Below are positions 9,115 to 16,238 of a DNA stretch of 33,525 nt, in pieces. Source of the DNA: Bacteroidales bacterium (lineage in GTDB: Bacteria; Bacteroidota; Bacteroidia; Bacteroidales; P3). The stretch covers positions 1-33,525 of the forward strand of contig JAIKVZ010000005.1 of NCBI GenBank assembly GCA_024685285.1. Reading direction: 5' to 3'. The position numbers and the translations under genes were made by a program. Within the stretch, counting starts at the first letter, position 1. Each line of letters begins with the position of its first letter. Under the pieces are notes generated by a model, which saw only the letters and a program-made list of their open reading frames with translations, did not search any database and was not told the DNA's origin.

Positions 9115-10380
9115 TCAGGTTTTGTGTTTCTCCTTTTTTGCGGCAGGAAACAGTATGTTGTTCAATATAAGTCTGAATCCAGGCGAATTTGGGTAGAGTG
9201 ATATGTCGGTTGGTGGGTCGCCCACAAAGTGGCGATAGTCTTCGGGGTCGTGGCCACCCAGGAATGTCCAGGTGCCTTTACCATACTCGCCGTGCAAGTA
9301 TCGCACTTCGGCCAACTCCTTGTTCTCGGCAAGTATGACGCAACTCGATTTGACGGTTTCGCGGCGGAATGCAGTGGTCTGCCCCATAAAGCCGTGTATT
9401 ACGCGAGTGTGGTTTTGTGTCAGCATTGTAGGTATCCAGTCCCACTTGGCTGAGAAATCGAACAGTACAAAGAAGTCGTTCTTCTCGTTCACTTTGCGTT
9501 GGCGAGCGCGGTCGTCAATGTCGATGGTCGATATTTCGTATTCCGATGGATTGGTGCTAATGCGGAAGTCTTTGAATGCGAAACATTTGTCGTAGTCGAG
9601 GCGTTGCTGTGCGTCTGGTTGTATAGGGTCGCCGTCGAACATTACGTCGCAGATGTCAACACCTTCGGCGGCCAGTGCCACATCGTAGCTGTCTGGAGCG
9701 GAGCACATTGCGAACAGGAATCCGCCGCCCATAACGAAATCTCTGATTTTGTGTACTACTGCCAGTTTTAGTTGGCTTACCTTGGAGTATCCTAATTTGG
9801 CTGCCGTGGCCTCTTGAGCGCGCACATCCTCGATATACCATTGCTGGTTGCGGTAGTTGGCCCAGAATTTGCCGTACTGGCCTGTGAAATCCTCGTGGTG
9901 CAGGTGCAACCAGTCGTAGGTGGGTAGCACTCCGGTCAGTACCTCTTCGTCGTACACCACATCGTAGGGTATTTCGGCGTATGTGAGTACCATTGTCACG
10001 GCATCGTCCCAGGGGAGTTTATTTTTAGGCGAGTAGACGGCTATTTTGGGGGCTTTCTGCAGTTTTACAGCATCCATGTTTACCGATGGGTCGGCAATGT
10101 GGCTCAGGATGGCACTTGATTGGCCGTCGGCAATGACCTCGCAGGTCACTCCTCTCAGTCTGCATTCGCGCTCAATGGCATCGGCGTGTTTCATCATGAA
10201 GGTGCCGCCACGATAGTTGAGTAGCCATGTTACTTCAACCTCACGCTCCAGCGCCCAATAGGCAACACCGTAGGCTTTGAGGTGGTTTTTCTGCACATCG
10301 TCCATTGGCAGCAAAAGGTATGAAGCCGAAGCCCGGAACGAGACAATCATGAAAACAACAACCGCCAAAGCCCTTACCAT
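9115..10380 (-). CDS. Secreted amidotransferase-fold protein ('AsnB'-labelled family)
   Basis: The protein resembles a Bacteroidota family often labelled asparagine synthetase B, with the conserved opening YLLLPMDDVQKNHLKAYGVAYW followed by WLLNYRGGTF. There is no N-terminal Cys2 nucleophile and no synthetase ATP-binding motif, so I do not accept that enzymatic name. A segment VMGGGFLFAMCSAPDSYDVA and later TWTFLGGHDPEDYRH resemble the strand and nucleophile-elbow layout of class I glutamine amidotransferase-like or ThuA-like folds; Cys in the MCSAPD turn could be functional. ATG at 10380 gives a clean signal peptide (MVRALAVVVFMIVSFRASAS); an in-frame ATG at 10431 would add 17 residues before it. 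It is the first protein gene of the four-gene unit and lies just after tRNA-Leu with no terminator between. Its function is unknown. Confidence 0.75.
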   Translation of the reverse strand: MVRALAVVVFMIVSFRASASYLLLPMDDVQKNHLKAYGVAYWALEREVEVTWLLNYRGGTFMMKHADAIERECRLRGVTCEVIADGQSSAILSHIADPSVNMDAVKLQKAPKIAVYSPKNKLPWDDAVTMVLTYAEIPYDVVYDEEVLTGVLPTYDWLHLHHEDFTGQYGKFWANYRNQQWYIEDVRAQEATAAKLGYSKVSQLKLAVVHKIRDFVMGGGFLFAMCSAPDSYDVALAAEGVDICDVMFDGDPIQPDAQQRLDYDKCFAFKDFRISTNPSEYEISTIDIDDRARQRKVNEKNDFFVLFDFSAKWDWIPTMLTQNHTRVIHGFMGQTTAFRRETVKSSCVILAENKELAEVRYLHGEYGKGTWTFLGGHDPEDYRHFVGDPPTDISLYPNSPGFRLILNNILFPAAKKEKHKT

Positions 10381-10472
10381 TAAATTCAAAGTGGGGTGGC
10401 AAAAAGCATTGTTTTGGGCGGGCGTTGTCATTGTTCAACTCAAGGTTGTATGTTCATAACTTGCTCAGTTTG

Positions 10473-10554
10473 TGCGGATAGGGGGACTCGAACCCCCACT
10501 CCTTTCAGAACCAGATCCTAAGTCTGGCGCGGCTACCAATTACGCCATATCCGC
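10473..10554 (-). tRNA. tRNA-Leu (TAG)
   Basis: The minus strand folds as an 82-nt class II tRNA. Acceptor arms are GCGGATA/TATCCGC, the anticodon stem is CCAGA/TCTGG with loop CTTAGGA (anticodon TAG), the variable arm is long (about TTCTGAAAGGAGT) as expected for leucine, and the T arm is GGGGG TTCGAGT CCCCC. Discriminator is A at 10473 and CCA is not encoded as such. It reads CTA and related leucine codons. No terminator follows before the next protein gene on the same strand. Confidence 0.95.
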
Positions 10555-10569
10555 ATATAATTTGCGCTG

Positions 10570-10600
10570 CAAAGATACAATAAAAAATTCAATTACCAAA
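10570..10600 (-). promoter_or_regulatory. Promoter of tRNA-Leu and probably the operon after it
   Basis: On the minus strand TTTG (10600-10597), a 19-nt spacer and TATCTTTG (10577-10570) match the consensus exactly. The tRNA begins 16 nt past the -7 box. No second promoter was found before the amidotransferase-fold gene. Confidence 0.85.
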
Positions 10601-10691
10601 AAAAACTTTCGCAGCACGGGCAAGAGAAGTTTTCAACAATATTTATTTGAAAAAAAATATGATCAACGGGCTCTATTTTGATAAAGTTGCG

Positions 10692-10699
10692 TAACTTTG
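10692..10699 (+). promoter_or_regulatory. -7 box before parE
   Basis: TAACTTTG fits TAnnTTTG. No good TTTG lies 19-21 nt upstream; TTTTG ends 11 nt before it. The box ends only 9 nt before the ATG at 10709, so the transcript would be leaderless or nearly so. Confidence 0.5.
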
Positions 10700-10708
10700 C
10701 ACACGATT

Positions 10709-12613
10709 ATGGAACTTGAAGAGCAAACACCACAGTCTCCCTCAATGGGTTACGACGACGACAGTATTGTGCACCTTGAAGACATGGAGCACATACGGCT
10801 CCGTCCGGGTATGTATATCGGCAAACTTGGCGACGGCTCATCGCATGACGATGGGATATACGTCCTTATTAAAGAGGTGATAGATAATGCTATAGATGAA
10901 TTTACCTCTGGTTATGGTAAAAAAATTGAGGTACGCCTCAATTTCGCCGAGCGGCGTGTGAGCATACGCGACTACGGAAGAGGCATACCTTTGGGCAAGA
11001 TGATCGATGCTGTGTCAAAGCTAAACACAGGAGCCAAATACGACAGCAAGGTCTTTCAGAAGTCGGTTGGCCTCAATGGTGTGGGTACCAAGGCTGTCAA
11101 TGCACTTTCGTCGTATTTTAAGGTACAGTCTTTCCGCGAAGGCAAGACACGCACTGCCGAGTTTGCCGAGGGCCGATTGGTTGCCGACAGCGGTATGTTA
11201 CCAACCGATGTCGCAGATAGCGGCACCTTGGTTGAGTTTATGCCCGACGCCAAGCTTTTTGGCAACTACCATTTCATTGGCGAGTATGTTGAGCGCCGTG
11301 TCTGGAACTACTGCTACCTCAATCGCGGACTTACCATATATTATAATGATAAGCGCTACTACTCCAAGAACGGTTTGCTCGACCTGTTGGAGAATAATAT
11401 GGATTCTGAGCCTCTTTATCCCGTCATACATATCAAGGATGACGATTTCGAGGCTGCTTTCACACACGTTAATGGCCAGTCGTCAGACTACTATTACAGC
11501 TTTGTCAACGGACAGCACACTACCGAGGGTGGCACACATCAGAGTGCTTTCCGCGAGGGCTATGCCAAGGTGGTGCGCGAGTTTATGAAGAAAGACTATG
11601 CACCCGACGACATTCGCCAAGGTTTGGTGTGTGCTCTATGTCTCAGAATACAGGAGCCTGTGTTTGAGGCCCAGACCAAGACAAAACTCGGCTCTACCCA
11701 TTTGGCTCCAAACAAGGCCGACGGTACCAACGACAGCCCCTATATTAAAACATACGTACTTGACATCCTGAAACGCCACCTCGACAACTATCTGCATATG
11801 CACGCCGACACGGCCGACGCACTTCAGCAGAAGATACTTCGTAACGAGAAAGAACGCAAGGACATTGCCGGAATTAAAAAGGTGGCTCGTGAGGCGGGTA
11901 AGAAAGCCAGCCTCAATAACCGCAAGTTGCGCGACTGTCATGTGCACTACAACACTGGGCACGCTCGTCGCTTGGAAAGCACCATATTCATAACCGAGGG
12001 TGACTCGGCATCTGGTTCAATCACAAAGAGCCGCGATGTCGATACTCAGGCCGTCTTCAGCTTGCGGGGCAAACCCAAGAACACTTATTCAATAGGCAAG
12101 GTCGACGTGTACAAGAACGAAGAACTCAACCTGCTGCACAACGCCCTTGACATTGACGACGGGCTGGAAAACCTACGATACAACAATGTTGTTATAGCCA
12201 CCGATGCCGATGTAGACGGTATGCACATACGCTTGCTGTTGCTCACATTTTTCCTACGATTCTATCCGGATTTGGTTCGTACGGGCCATGTCTATATTCT
12301 GCAGACGCCACTCTTCCGTGTTCGCAACAAACAGAAAACACATTACTGTTATACCGACGATGAGCGCATCAGAGCCATCGAAGCCACCCCTGGCGCCGAG
12401 ATAACGCGCTTCAAAGGTCTGGGTGAAATATCGCCTGATGAATTCAAAAACTTTATAGGTAAAGACATGAGGCTCGACCCTGTACTGCTGCACAAAGATT
12501 TCGACACCCAAGGCGTGCTCAGTTTCTATATGGGAGAAAATACTTTGGAACGCCGCGAGTTCATCATGGCCAATTTACGTATAGAAAACGACGAGTCTAT
12601 TGTGGTTGCATAA
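10709..12613 (+). CDS. parE: DNA topoisomerase IV subunit B (ParE)
   Basis: ParE is the ATPase subunit of the type IIA topoisomerase that unlinks replicated chromosomes with ParC. The 634-residue protein shows a GHKL ATPase domain: [10 protein letters not shown] (about 55-64), RDYGRGIP (87-94) and [10 protein letters not shown] (121-130). The transducer contains the conserved TKTKLGS stretch (about 323-329). The TOPRIM domain has EGDSASGS (430-437) and TDADVDG (498-504), and FKGLGE follows at 568-573. The length and the [20 protein letters not shown] signature favour ParE over GyrB, although the two are closely related and gyrase B cannot be fully excluded. ATG at 10709 was chosen; an in-frame TTG at 10697 is less likely because it overlaps the -7 box. 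No parC is nearby. Confidence 0.9.
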   Translation: MELEEQTPQSPSMGYDDDSIVHLEDMEHIRLRPGMYIGKLGDGSSHDDGIYVLIKEVIDNAIDEFTSGYGKKIEVRLNFAERRVSIRDYGRGIPLGKMIDAVSKLNTGAKYDSKVFQKSVGLNGVGTKAVNALSSYFKVQSFREGKTRTAEFAEGRLVADSGMLPTDVADSGTLVEFMPDAKLFGNYHFIGEYVERRVWNYCYLNRGLTIYYNDKRYYSKNGLLDLLENNMDSEPLYPVIHIKDDDFEAAFTHVNGQSSDYYYSFVNGQHTTEGGTHQSAFREGYAKVVREFMKKDYAPDDIRQGLVCALCLRIQEPVFEAQTKTKLGSTHLAPNKADGTNDSPYIKTYVLDILKRHLDNYLHMHADTADALQQKILRNEKERKDIAGIKKVAREAGKKASLNNRKLRDCHVHYNTGHARRLESTIFITEGDSASGSITKSRDVDTQAVFSLRGKPKNTYSIGKVDVYKNEELNLLHNALDIDDGLENLRYNNVVIATDADVDGMHIRLLLLTFFLRFYPDLVRTGHVYILQTPLFRVRNKQKTHYCYTDDERIRAIEATPGAEITRFKGLGEISPDEFKNFIGKDMRLDPVLLHKDFDTQGVLSFYMGENTLERREFIMANLRIENDESIVVA

Positions 12614-12643
12614 ACCAATTTCATAGCAAAAATGAAAAAAAAT

Positions 12644-12674
12644 TTTGTCATTTCAAATAAACTTGCTATACTTG
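12644..12674 (+). promoter_or_regulatory. Promoter of the acidic protein-purA unit
   Basis: TTTG (12644-12647), a 19-nt spacer and TATACTTG (12667-12674, one mismatch to TAnnTTTG) place a start near 12681, about 10 nt before the ATG. Confidence 0.65.
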
Positions 12675-12691
12675 CAACAAAATTCTAAGCC

Positions 12692-13360
12692 ATGAACTCC
12701 CACAGAATTCACAAGAAGAACTTGATAGTCAGCTACAAAAACCTCTCCGACGAACTCAAGGCTTTATTTGCCGAGACCTATCCCGAGGGATATAAAGACC
12801 ATCTTCAGCGAACCATAAAACCCAATGGCGAACCTATTTTTGTGGTTCCGTTGGAGACAGATGACACTGTTTATATGATAAAGTTCGAGGTCAAAATCGA
12901 CACTGCTTTGGCCGACGACGACCTTGACAAGGACCTCTACGATGACTCGATGGACAAGGATGACGAGTTCTCGCCCATCAGCGAGGCGTTGGAGAAGGAC
13001 GAGGATGTGAATAATCACACAGAGCGAGTCCTAAAACATGGCGCCTACGAGGAGGATATTGACGAGGATAACCATAAAAAGTCTAAGAAAATCGCTGTAG
13101 ATCCTGAGTTGGCAGCTGCTTTTGCCGCCGCTGAGGATGATTTTGACGACTTCGACGATGAGGATGATGAGGAGGAGGAAGACGGGGACGATTTTGAACC
13201 AACCGACGAGGATCTGAAAGACATTGAAGACGAGTATCTCGATGCCGAAATACCTCCCCTCGACGCCACCATCCCCGAGGAAGCAGAAGCCCCCAAGCGC
13301 AGCACCAAGGCCAAGAGTGCCGACAAGCAGGCTTCGCCTCGCAAGAAATCAAAGAAATGA
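12692..13360 (+). CDS. Conserved acidic protein of unknown function before purA
   Basis: This 222-residue protein has no signal peptide. The first about 70 residues form a compact conserved-looking domain (KKNLIVSYKNLSDELKALF, then YPEGY and PIFVVPLETDDTVYMIKFEV). Residues about 75-190 are dominated by Asp and Glu, including runs such as DDFDDFDDEDDEEEEDGDD, and the last 25 residues are lysine-rich (PRKKSKK). Such charge-split, disordered tails occur in nucleic-acid or protein-binding factors, but no domain was recognised. The stop codon overlaps a possible ATG by 4 nt (13357-13360), and the gene shares a promoter with purA, suggesting co-transcription. Similar acidic proteins in Bacteroidales sometimes carry misleading names such as DNA primase; nothing here supports that. 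Confidence 0.85.
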   Translation: MNSHRIHKKNLIVSYKNLSDELKALFAETYPEGYKDHLQRTIKPNGEPIFVVPLETDDTVYMIKFEVKIDTALADDDLDKDLYDDSMDKDDEFSPISEALEKDEDVNNHTERVLKHGAYEEDIDEDNHKKSKKIAVDPELAAAFAAAEDDFDDFDDEDDEEEEDGDDFEPTDEDLKDIEDEYLDAEIPPLDATIPEEAEAPKRSTKAKSADKQASPRKKSKK

Positions 13361-13422
13361 CCAAAAGAAATTGTGCCCGCAGGCAACATACTGAATGGGC
13401 CACAGGCAAAGACGATAAAGAT

Positions 13423-14718
13423 ATGACTAAAGTTGATGTATTATTAGGCCTCCAATGGGGCGACGAGGGCAAGGGCAAGATTGTTGATGTCCTTACTCCG
13501 CAATACGACGTTATAGCCCGTTTTCAGGGCGGCCCCAATGCAGGCCACACACTTGAGTTTGGCGGCATAAAGCACGTGCTGCATATCATTCCGTCGGGTA
13601 TTTTCCATACCGACAAGATTAACGTTATAGGCAACGGCGTAATCATAGAGCCCAACATCTTCCGCCATGAGGTCGAGGCTTTGTCCACCAAAGGCGTTGA
13701 TGCCACGCAAAACCTATATGTGTCTAAGAAAGCGCACCTCATACTGCCAACTCACCGCCTGCTCGATGCAGCCAACGAACAGGCCAAAGGCAACGCCAAA
13801 ATAGGCTCGACTCTGAAGGGAATAGGTCCCACCTATACCGACAAGATTGCACGTTGTGGTCTGCGCGTAGGCGACACACTGGAGTTCGACTTCCGCGAGC
13901 GTTACGAGTTGCTCAAGGCACAGCACTTGCGCACGGCGCAGACGCTGATGTACGACGTGGCCTCGTTCCGTATCGATGGCATGACTCTCGACGAGTACGA
14001 GGAGCAATGGCTCGACTCGCTTAGCACCCTCAAGCGTTTCCGCCTCATCAGTAGCGAGTATTTTATCAACAATTGTTTGCGCGAGGGTAAGCGCGTGTTG
14101 GCCGAAGGTGCTCAGGCCGCCATGCTTGACATTGATTTTGGTTCCTATCCATTTGTTACCTCCAGTAGCACCGTCACAGCCGGCGTATGCTCAGGATTGG
14201 GCATAGCTCCGTCGGCAGTGGGCCGTGTGATGGGCATCGCCAAAGCCTATTGCACTCGTGTTGGTGCAGGTCCGTTTCCCACAGAACTTTTCGACCAGAC
14301 AGGTAGCCTCCTGTGCGAGCTTGGGCATGAGTACGGCTCCACCACTGGGCGTCCGCGCCGTTGTGGTTGGATCGACATACCGGCCTTGCGCTACGCCTGT
14401 ATGCTCGACGGCGTGACCGACCTCATTGTGACCAAGCCCGACGTGATGAATGACTTCGAGCATATCAAGATGTGTACCGTCTATAAGATTGGTGACAAAC
14501 TCACCGACGAAATACCATTTGAATATAATGCCGTGGAAATAACGCCGCAGTACAAAGAATTTCCAGGCTGGCGGCAGAGCCTCGAAGGGGTGGCTACATA
14601 CAACGAATTGCCGCAGAACCTCAGAGACTATCTGGCTGCCATCGAGCGCGAGACGGGAGTAAAAATAATGGCCGTCTCGGTAAGCCCTGACCGTAAGGAC
14701 GTATTATTCAAAGAATAA
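13423..14718 (+). CDS. purA: Adenylosuccinate synthetase (PurA)
   Basis: PurA condenses IMP with aspartate using GTP to make adenylosuccinate, the first committed step to AMP. The 431-residue cytosolic enzyme starts MTKVDVLLGLQWGDEGKGK, whose GDEGKGK (13-19) holds the catalytic Asp13 and P-loop. GPNAGHT follows at about 38-44, with the IMP-binding TLKGIGPTYTDK, EGAQAAMLDIDFGSYPFVTSS, GVGAGPFPTE-like and GRPRRCGWID segments in the normal order. An earlier ATG at 13357 would add 22 residues not expected in the family and overlaps the preceding stop. ATG at 13423 keeps the family N-terminus. It ends with VSVSPDRKDVLF and is followed by a strong terminator. Confidence 0.97.
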   Translation: MTKVDVLLGLQWGDEGKGKIVDVLTPQYDVIARFQGGPNAGHTLEFGGIKHVLHIIPSGIFHTDKINVIGNGVIIEPNIFRHEVEALSTKGVDATQNLYVSKKAHLILPTHRLLDAANEQAKGNAKIGSTLKGIGPTYTDKIARCGLRVGDTLEFDFRERYELLKAQHLRTAQTLMYDVASFRIDGMTLDEYEEQWLDSLSTLKRFRLISSEYFINNCLREGKRVLAEGAQAAMLDIDFGSYPFVTSSSTVTAGVCSGLGIAPSAVGRVMGIAKAYCTRVGAGPFPTELFDQTGSLLCELGHEYGSTTGRPRRCGWIDIPALRYACMLDGVTDLIVTKPDVMNDFEHIKMCTVYKIGDKLTDEIPFEYNAVEITPQYKEFPGWRQSLEGVATYNELPQNLRDYLAAIERETGVKIMAVSVSPDRKDVLFKE

Positions 14719-14741
14719 CCAATAAATTACAGATTCAAGGT

Positions 14742-14776
14742 CCGCGCAGCACCGCAAGTGCTGCGCGGATTCTATT
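14742..14776 (+). terminator. Rho-independent terminator after purA
   Basis: A perfect 11-bp GC-rich stem CCGCGCAGCAC/GTGCTGCGCGG (14742-14752 with 14758-14768) with a CGCAA loop is followed by ATTCTATTT. Confidence 0.85.
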
Positions 14777-14873
14777 TACAAGTAATGGACTTAAACCACT
14801 GACAGGTGCACCGTCTAACAGCCGTTTATGTCTAAAAAATAGGCTATTGCACAATAAAAAGTAAAAAAAATAG

Positions 14874-14902
14874 TTGTTATTGCAGAAAAAGTTGTATCTT
14901 TG
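14874..14902 (+). promoter_or_regulatory. Promoter of the YD-repeat gene
   Basis: TTG (14874-14876), an 18-nt spacer and a perfect TATCTTTG (14895-14902) precede the ATG at 14925 by 22 nt. Confidence 0.7.
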
Positions 14903-14924
14903 CAGCGCAAAATATAGTATAAAG

Positions 14925-15752
14925 ATGAAGAAAAATATTGCAATCGCACTGGCTCTGCTTATAGCAGGTGCCGCCATGGCAGGCAACCGCCCGCGCAAAA
15001 ACTCACGTGTCGAGATGGGCATCAACGGCAACGCGATCTACGTAATAGAATACACCTACAATCTGCATGGTGGACGCGATGGAGGGCGCCAGCTGATATG
15101 CATAGACTCTATAACTTTTGACAAGAGAGGCAACCTGCAGGACAAGTTCCGCACAAAGGACGGTGAGTACATTTGGTATTCGTACTATTTCGATGTCAAC
15201 GGCTACTCTCTCGGCTGGAACGAGTACAACCGTGCCAAGATTCTCACTGGTCGTACTGCCTACCTCAACGACAAGGACGGCAACCGTATTGAGCGCACCG
15301 TGTTCCTCGGCAACGAGATGACCAAACGTGAGGCTTCGAAATACGAAAACGGCCGCCTTGTTGAGGAACAGAGCTACAGCCCCGATGGCGAGATGACCGA
15401 AAAACGTCTCTTCAAATATGATAACCGAGGCAACTGTACGGAGATGGAATTCTATAGCCGTGAAGGTGAGCTCATGCAGCGCTACCTTTATAAATACGAT
15501 CAGCGCGGCAACCGCATAGAGTGGCGTTTCTACGATGCCGATGAGTTTCTCTCGGCCCTCACCACATACTACTACGACGACCACGACAACCTCATCGAAG
15601 TGTCTTCTTTCAACTATGACGAGCACCTCAACTGGAAGCACAGCTACATATATGAGTATGATGAGGACGACAACTGGGTGCGCCAGACTATATTACGCAA
15701 CAATGTTCCCTACCAGGTTATAGAACGCGAAATCGCCTTCCCTGTATATTAA
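14925..15752 (+). CDS. Secreted YD-repeat-like protein
   Basis: This 275-residue exported protein has a signal peptide (MKKNIAIALALLIAGAAMA, 1-19). The mature part is built of repeats in which a Tyr/Phe-rich strand leads to YD-x-[RHE]-[GD]-N and a second strand. Clear units are YDNRGN at 165, YDQRGN at 191, YDDHDN at 217 and YDEDDN at 245, spaced 26-28 residues. Earlier diverged units are FDKRGN at 65 and NDKDGN at 115. These are like the YD repeats of RHS/teneurin shells but there is no toxin domain, no RHS core and only a short run, so a beta-rich surface or periplasmic protein is likelier than a polymorphic toxin. It starts 22 nt after a promoter and 39 nt before a lipoprotein gene. Its specific function is unknown. 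Confidence 0.85.
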   Translation: MKKNIAIALALLIAGAAMAGNRPRKNSRVEMGINGNAIYVIEYTYNLHGGRDGGRQLICIDSITFDKRGNLQDKFRTKDGEYIWYSYYFDVNGYSLGWNEYNRAKILTGRTAYLNDKDGNRIERTVFLGNEMTKREASKYENGRLVEEQSYSPDGEMTEKRLFKYDNRGNCTEMEFYSREGELMQRYLYKYDQRGNRIEWRFYDADEFLSALTTYYYDDHDNLIEVSSFNYDEHLNWKHSYIYEYDEDDNWVRQTILRNNVPYQVIEREIAFPVY

Positions 15753-15791
15753 TCATTTCACTACCTGCGACACCATTAGCAACAAAATAAT

Positions 15792-16154
15792 ATGAAAAGA
15801 GTATTCTTAATTCTTGCGTGTGCTTTGACGCTAACTCTGACCAGCTGCGCAGGTTTCAGTTCGCTGAACCATAATGCTGTCAACCAAACAGAAGTGGTAC
15901 TCCAGTCGAACAACTACAAGATTATTAAAAATGTTGATGGATCGACGACATCCAGCTACATATTCGGTATAGGTGGCAACACCAAACAAACTATGAAGGA
16001 CAACGCTATTAGTGCAATGTTCCGAAATGCAGACCTGCAAAACAACCAGGCCGTCATCAACATCAACTACACCGTTGCCACACGTACAATTCTCGGTATC
16101 TATCTTGAAACAAAAGTTACCGCATACGGCACTGTGATTGAGTTTACAAGATAG
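15792..16154 (+). CDS. Small lipoprotein, TRL/DUF6567-like
   Basis: This 120-residue protein has a lipoprotein signal ending LTLTSCAG, with the lipidated Cys19. The mature part (VNQTEVVLQSNNYKIIKNVDGSTTSSYIFGIGG, here described in part) and the ending TILGIYLETKVTAYGTVIEF resemble small Bacteroidota lipoproteins of the DUF6567/TRL-like type, which carry a Gly-rich YIFGIGG turn; this family assignment is from memory of the pattern. It lies 39 nt after the YD-repeat gene, with no separate promoter found, so both may form one envelope-protein transcript. Its function is unknown. Confidence 0.83.
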   Translation: MKRVFLILACALTLTLTSCAGFSSLNHNAVNQTEVVLQSNNYKIIKNVDGSTTSSYIFGIGGNTKQTMKDNAISAMFRNADLQNNQAVININYTVATRTILGIYLETKVTAYGTVIEFTR

Positions 16155-16189
16155 AACTCATCGAATCTTAAGTCAACCATACCGACATT

Positions 16190-16197
16190 TATTTTTG
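16190..16197 (+). promoter_or_regulatory. -7 box before uvrB
   Basis: TATTTTTG matches TAnnTTTG; no TTTG is found 19-21 nt upstream. Transcription would start near 16204, which suits the ATG at 16239 better than the one at 16212. Confidence 0.45.
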
Positions 16198-16238
16198 GTA
16201 AGACAAAATAAATGCCTGTTTTTTTCGTTAATATATTT

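Noticed and set aside
14925..15752. RHS/YD polymorphic toxin
   Set aside because: There is no RHS core, no toxin tip and no immunity gene.
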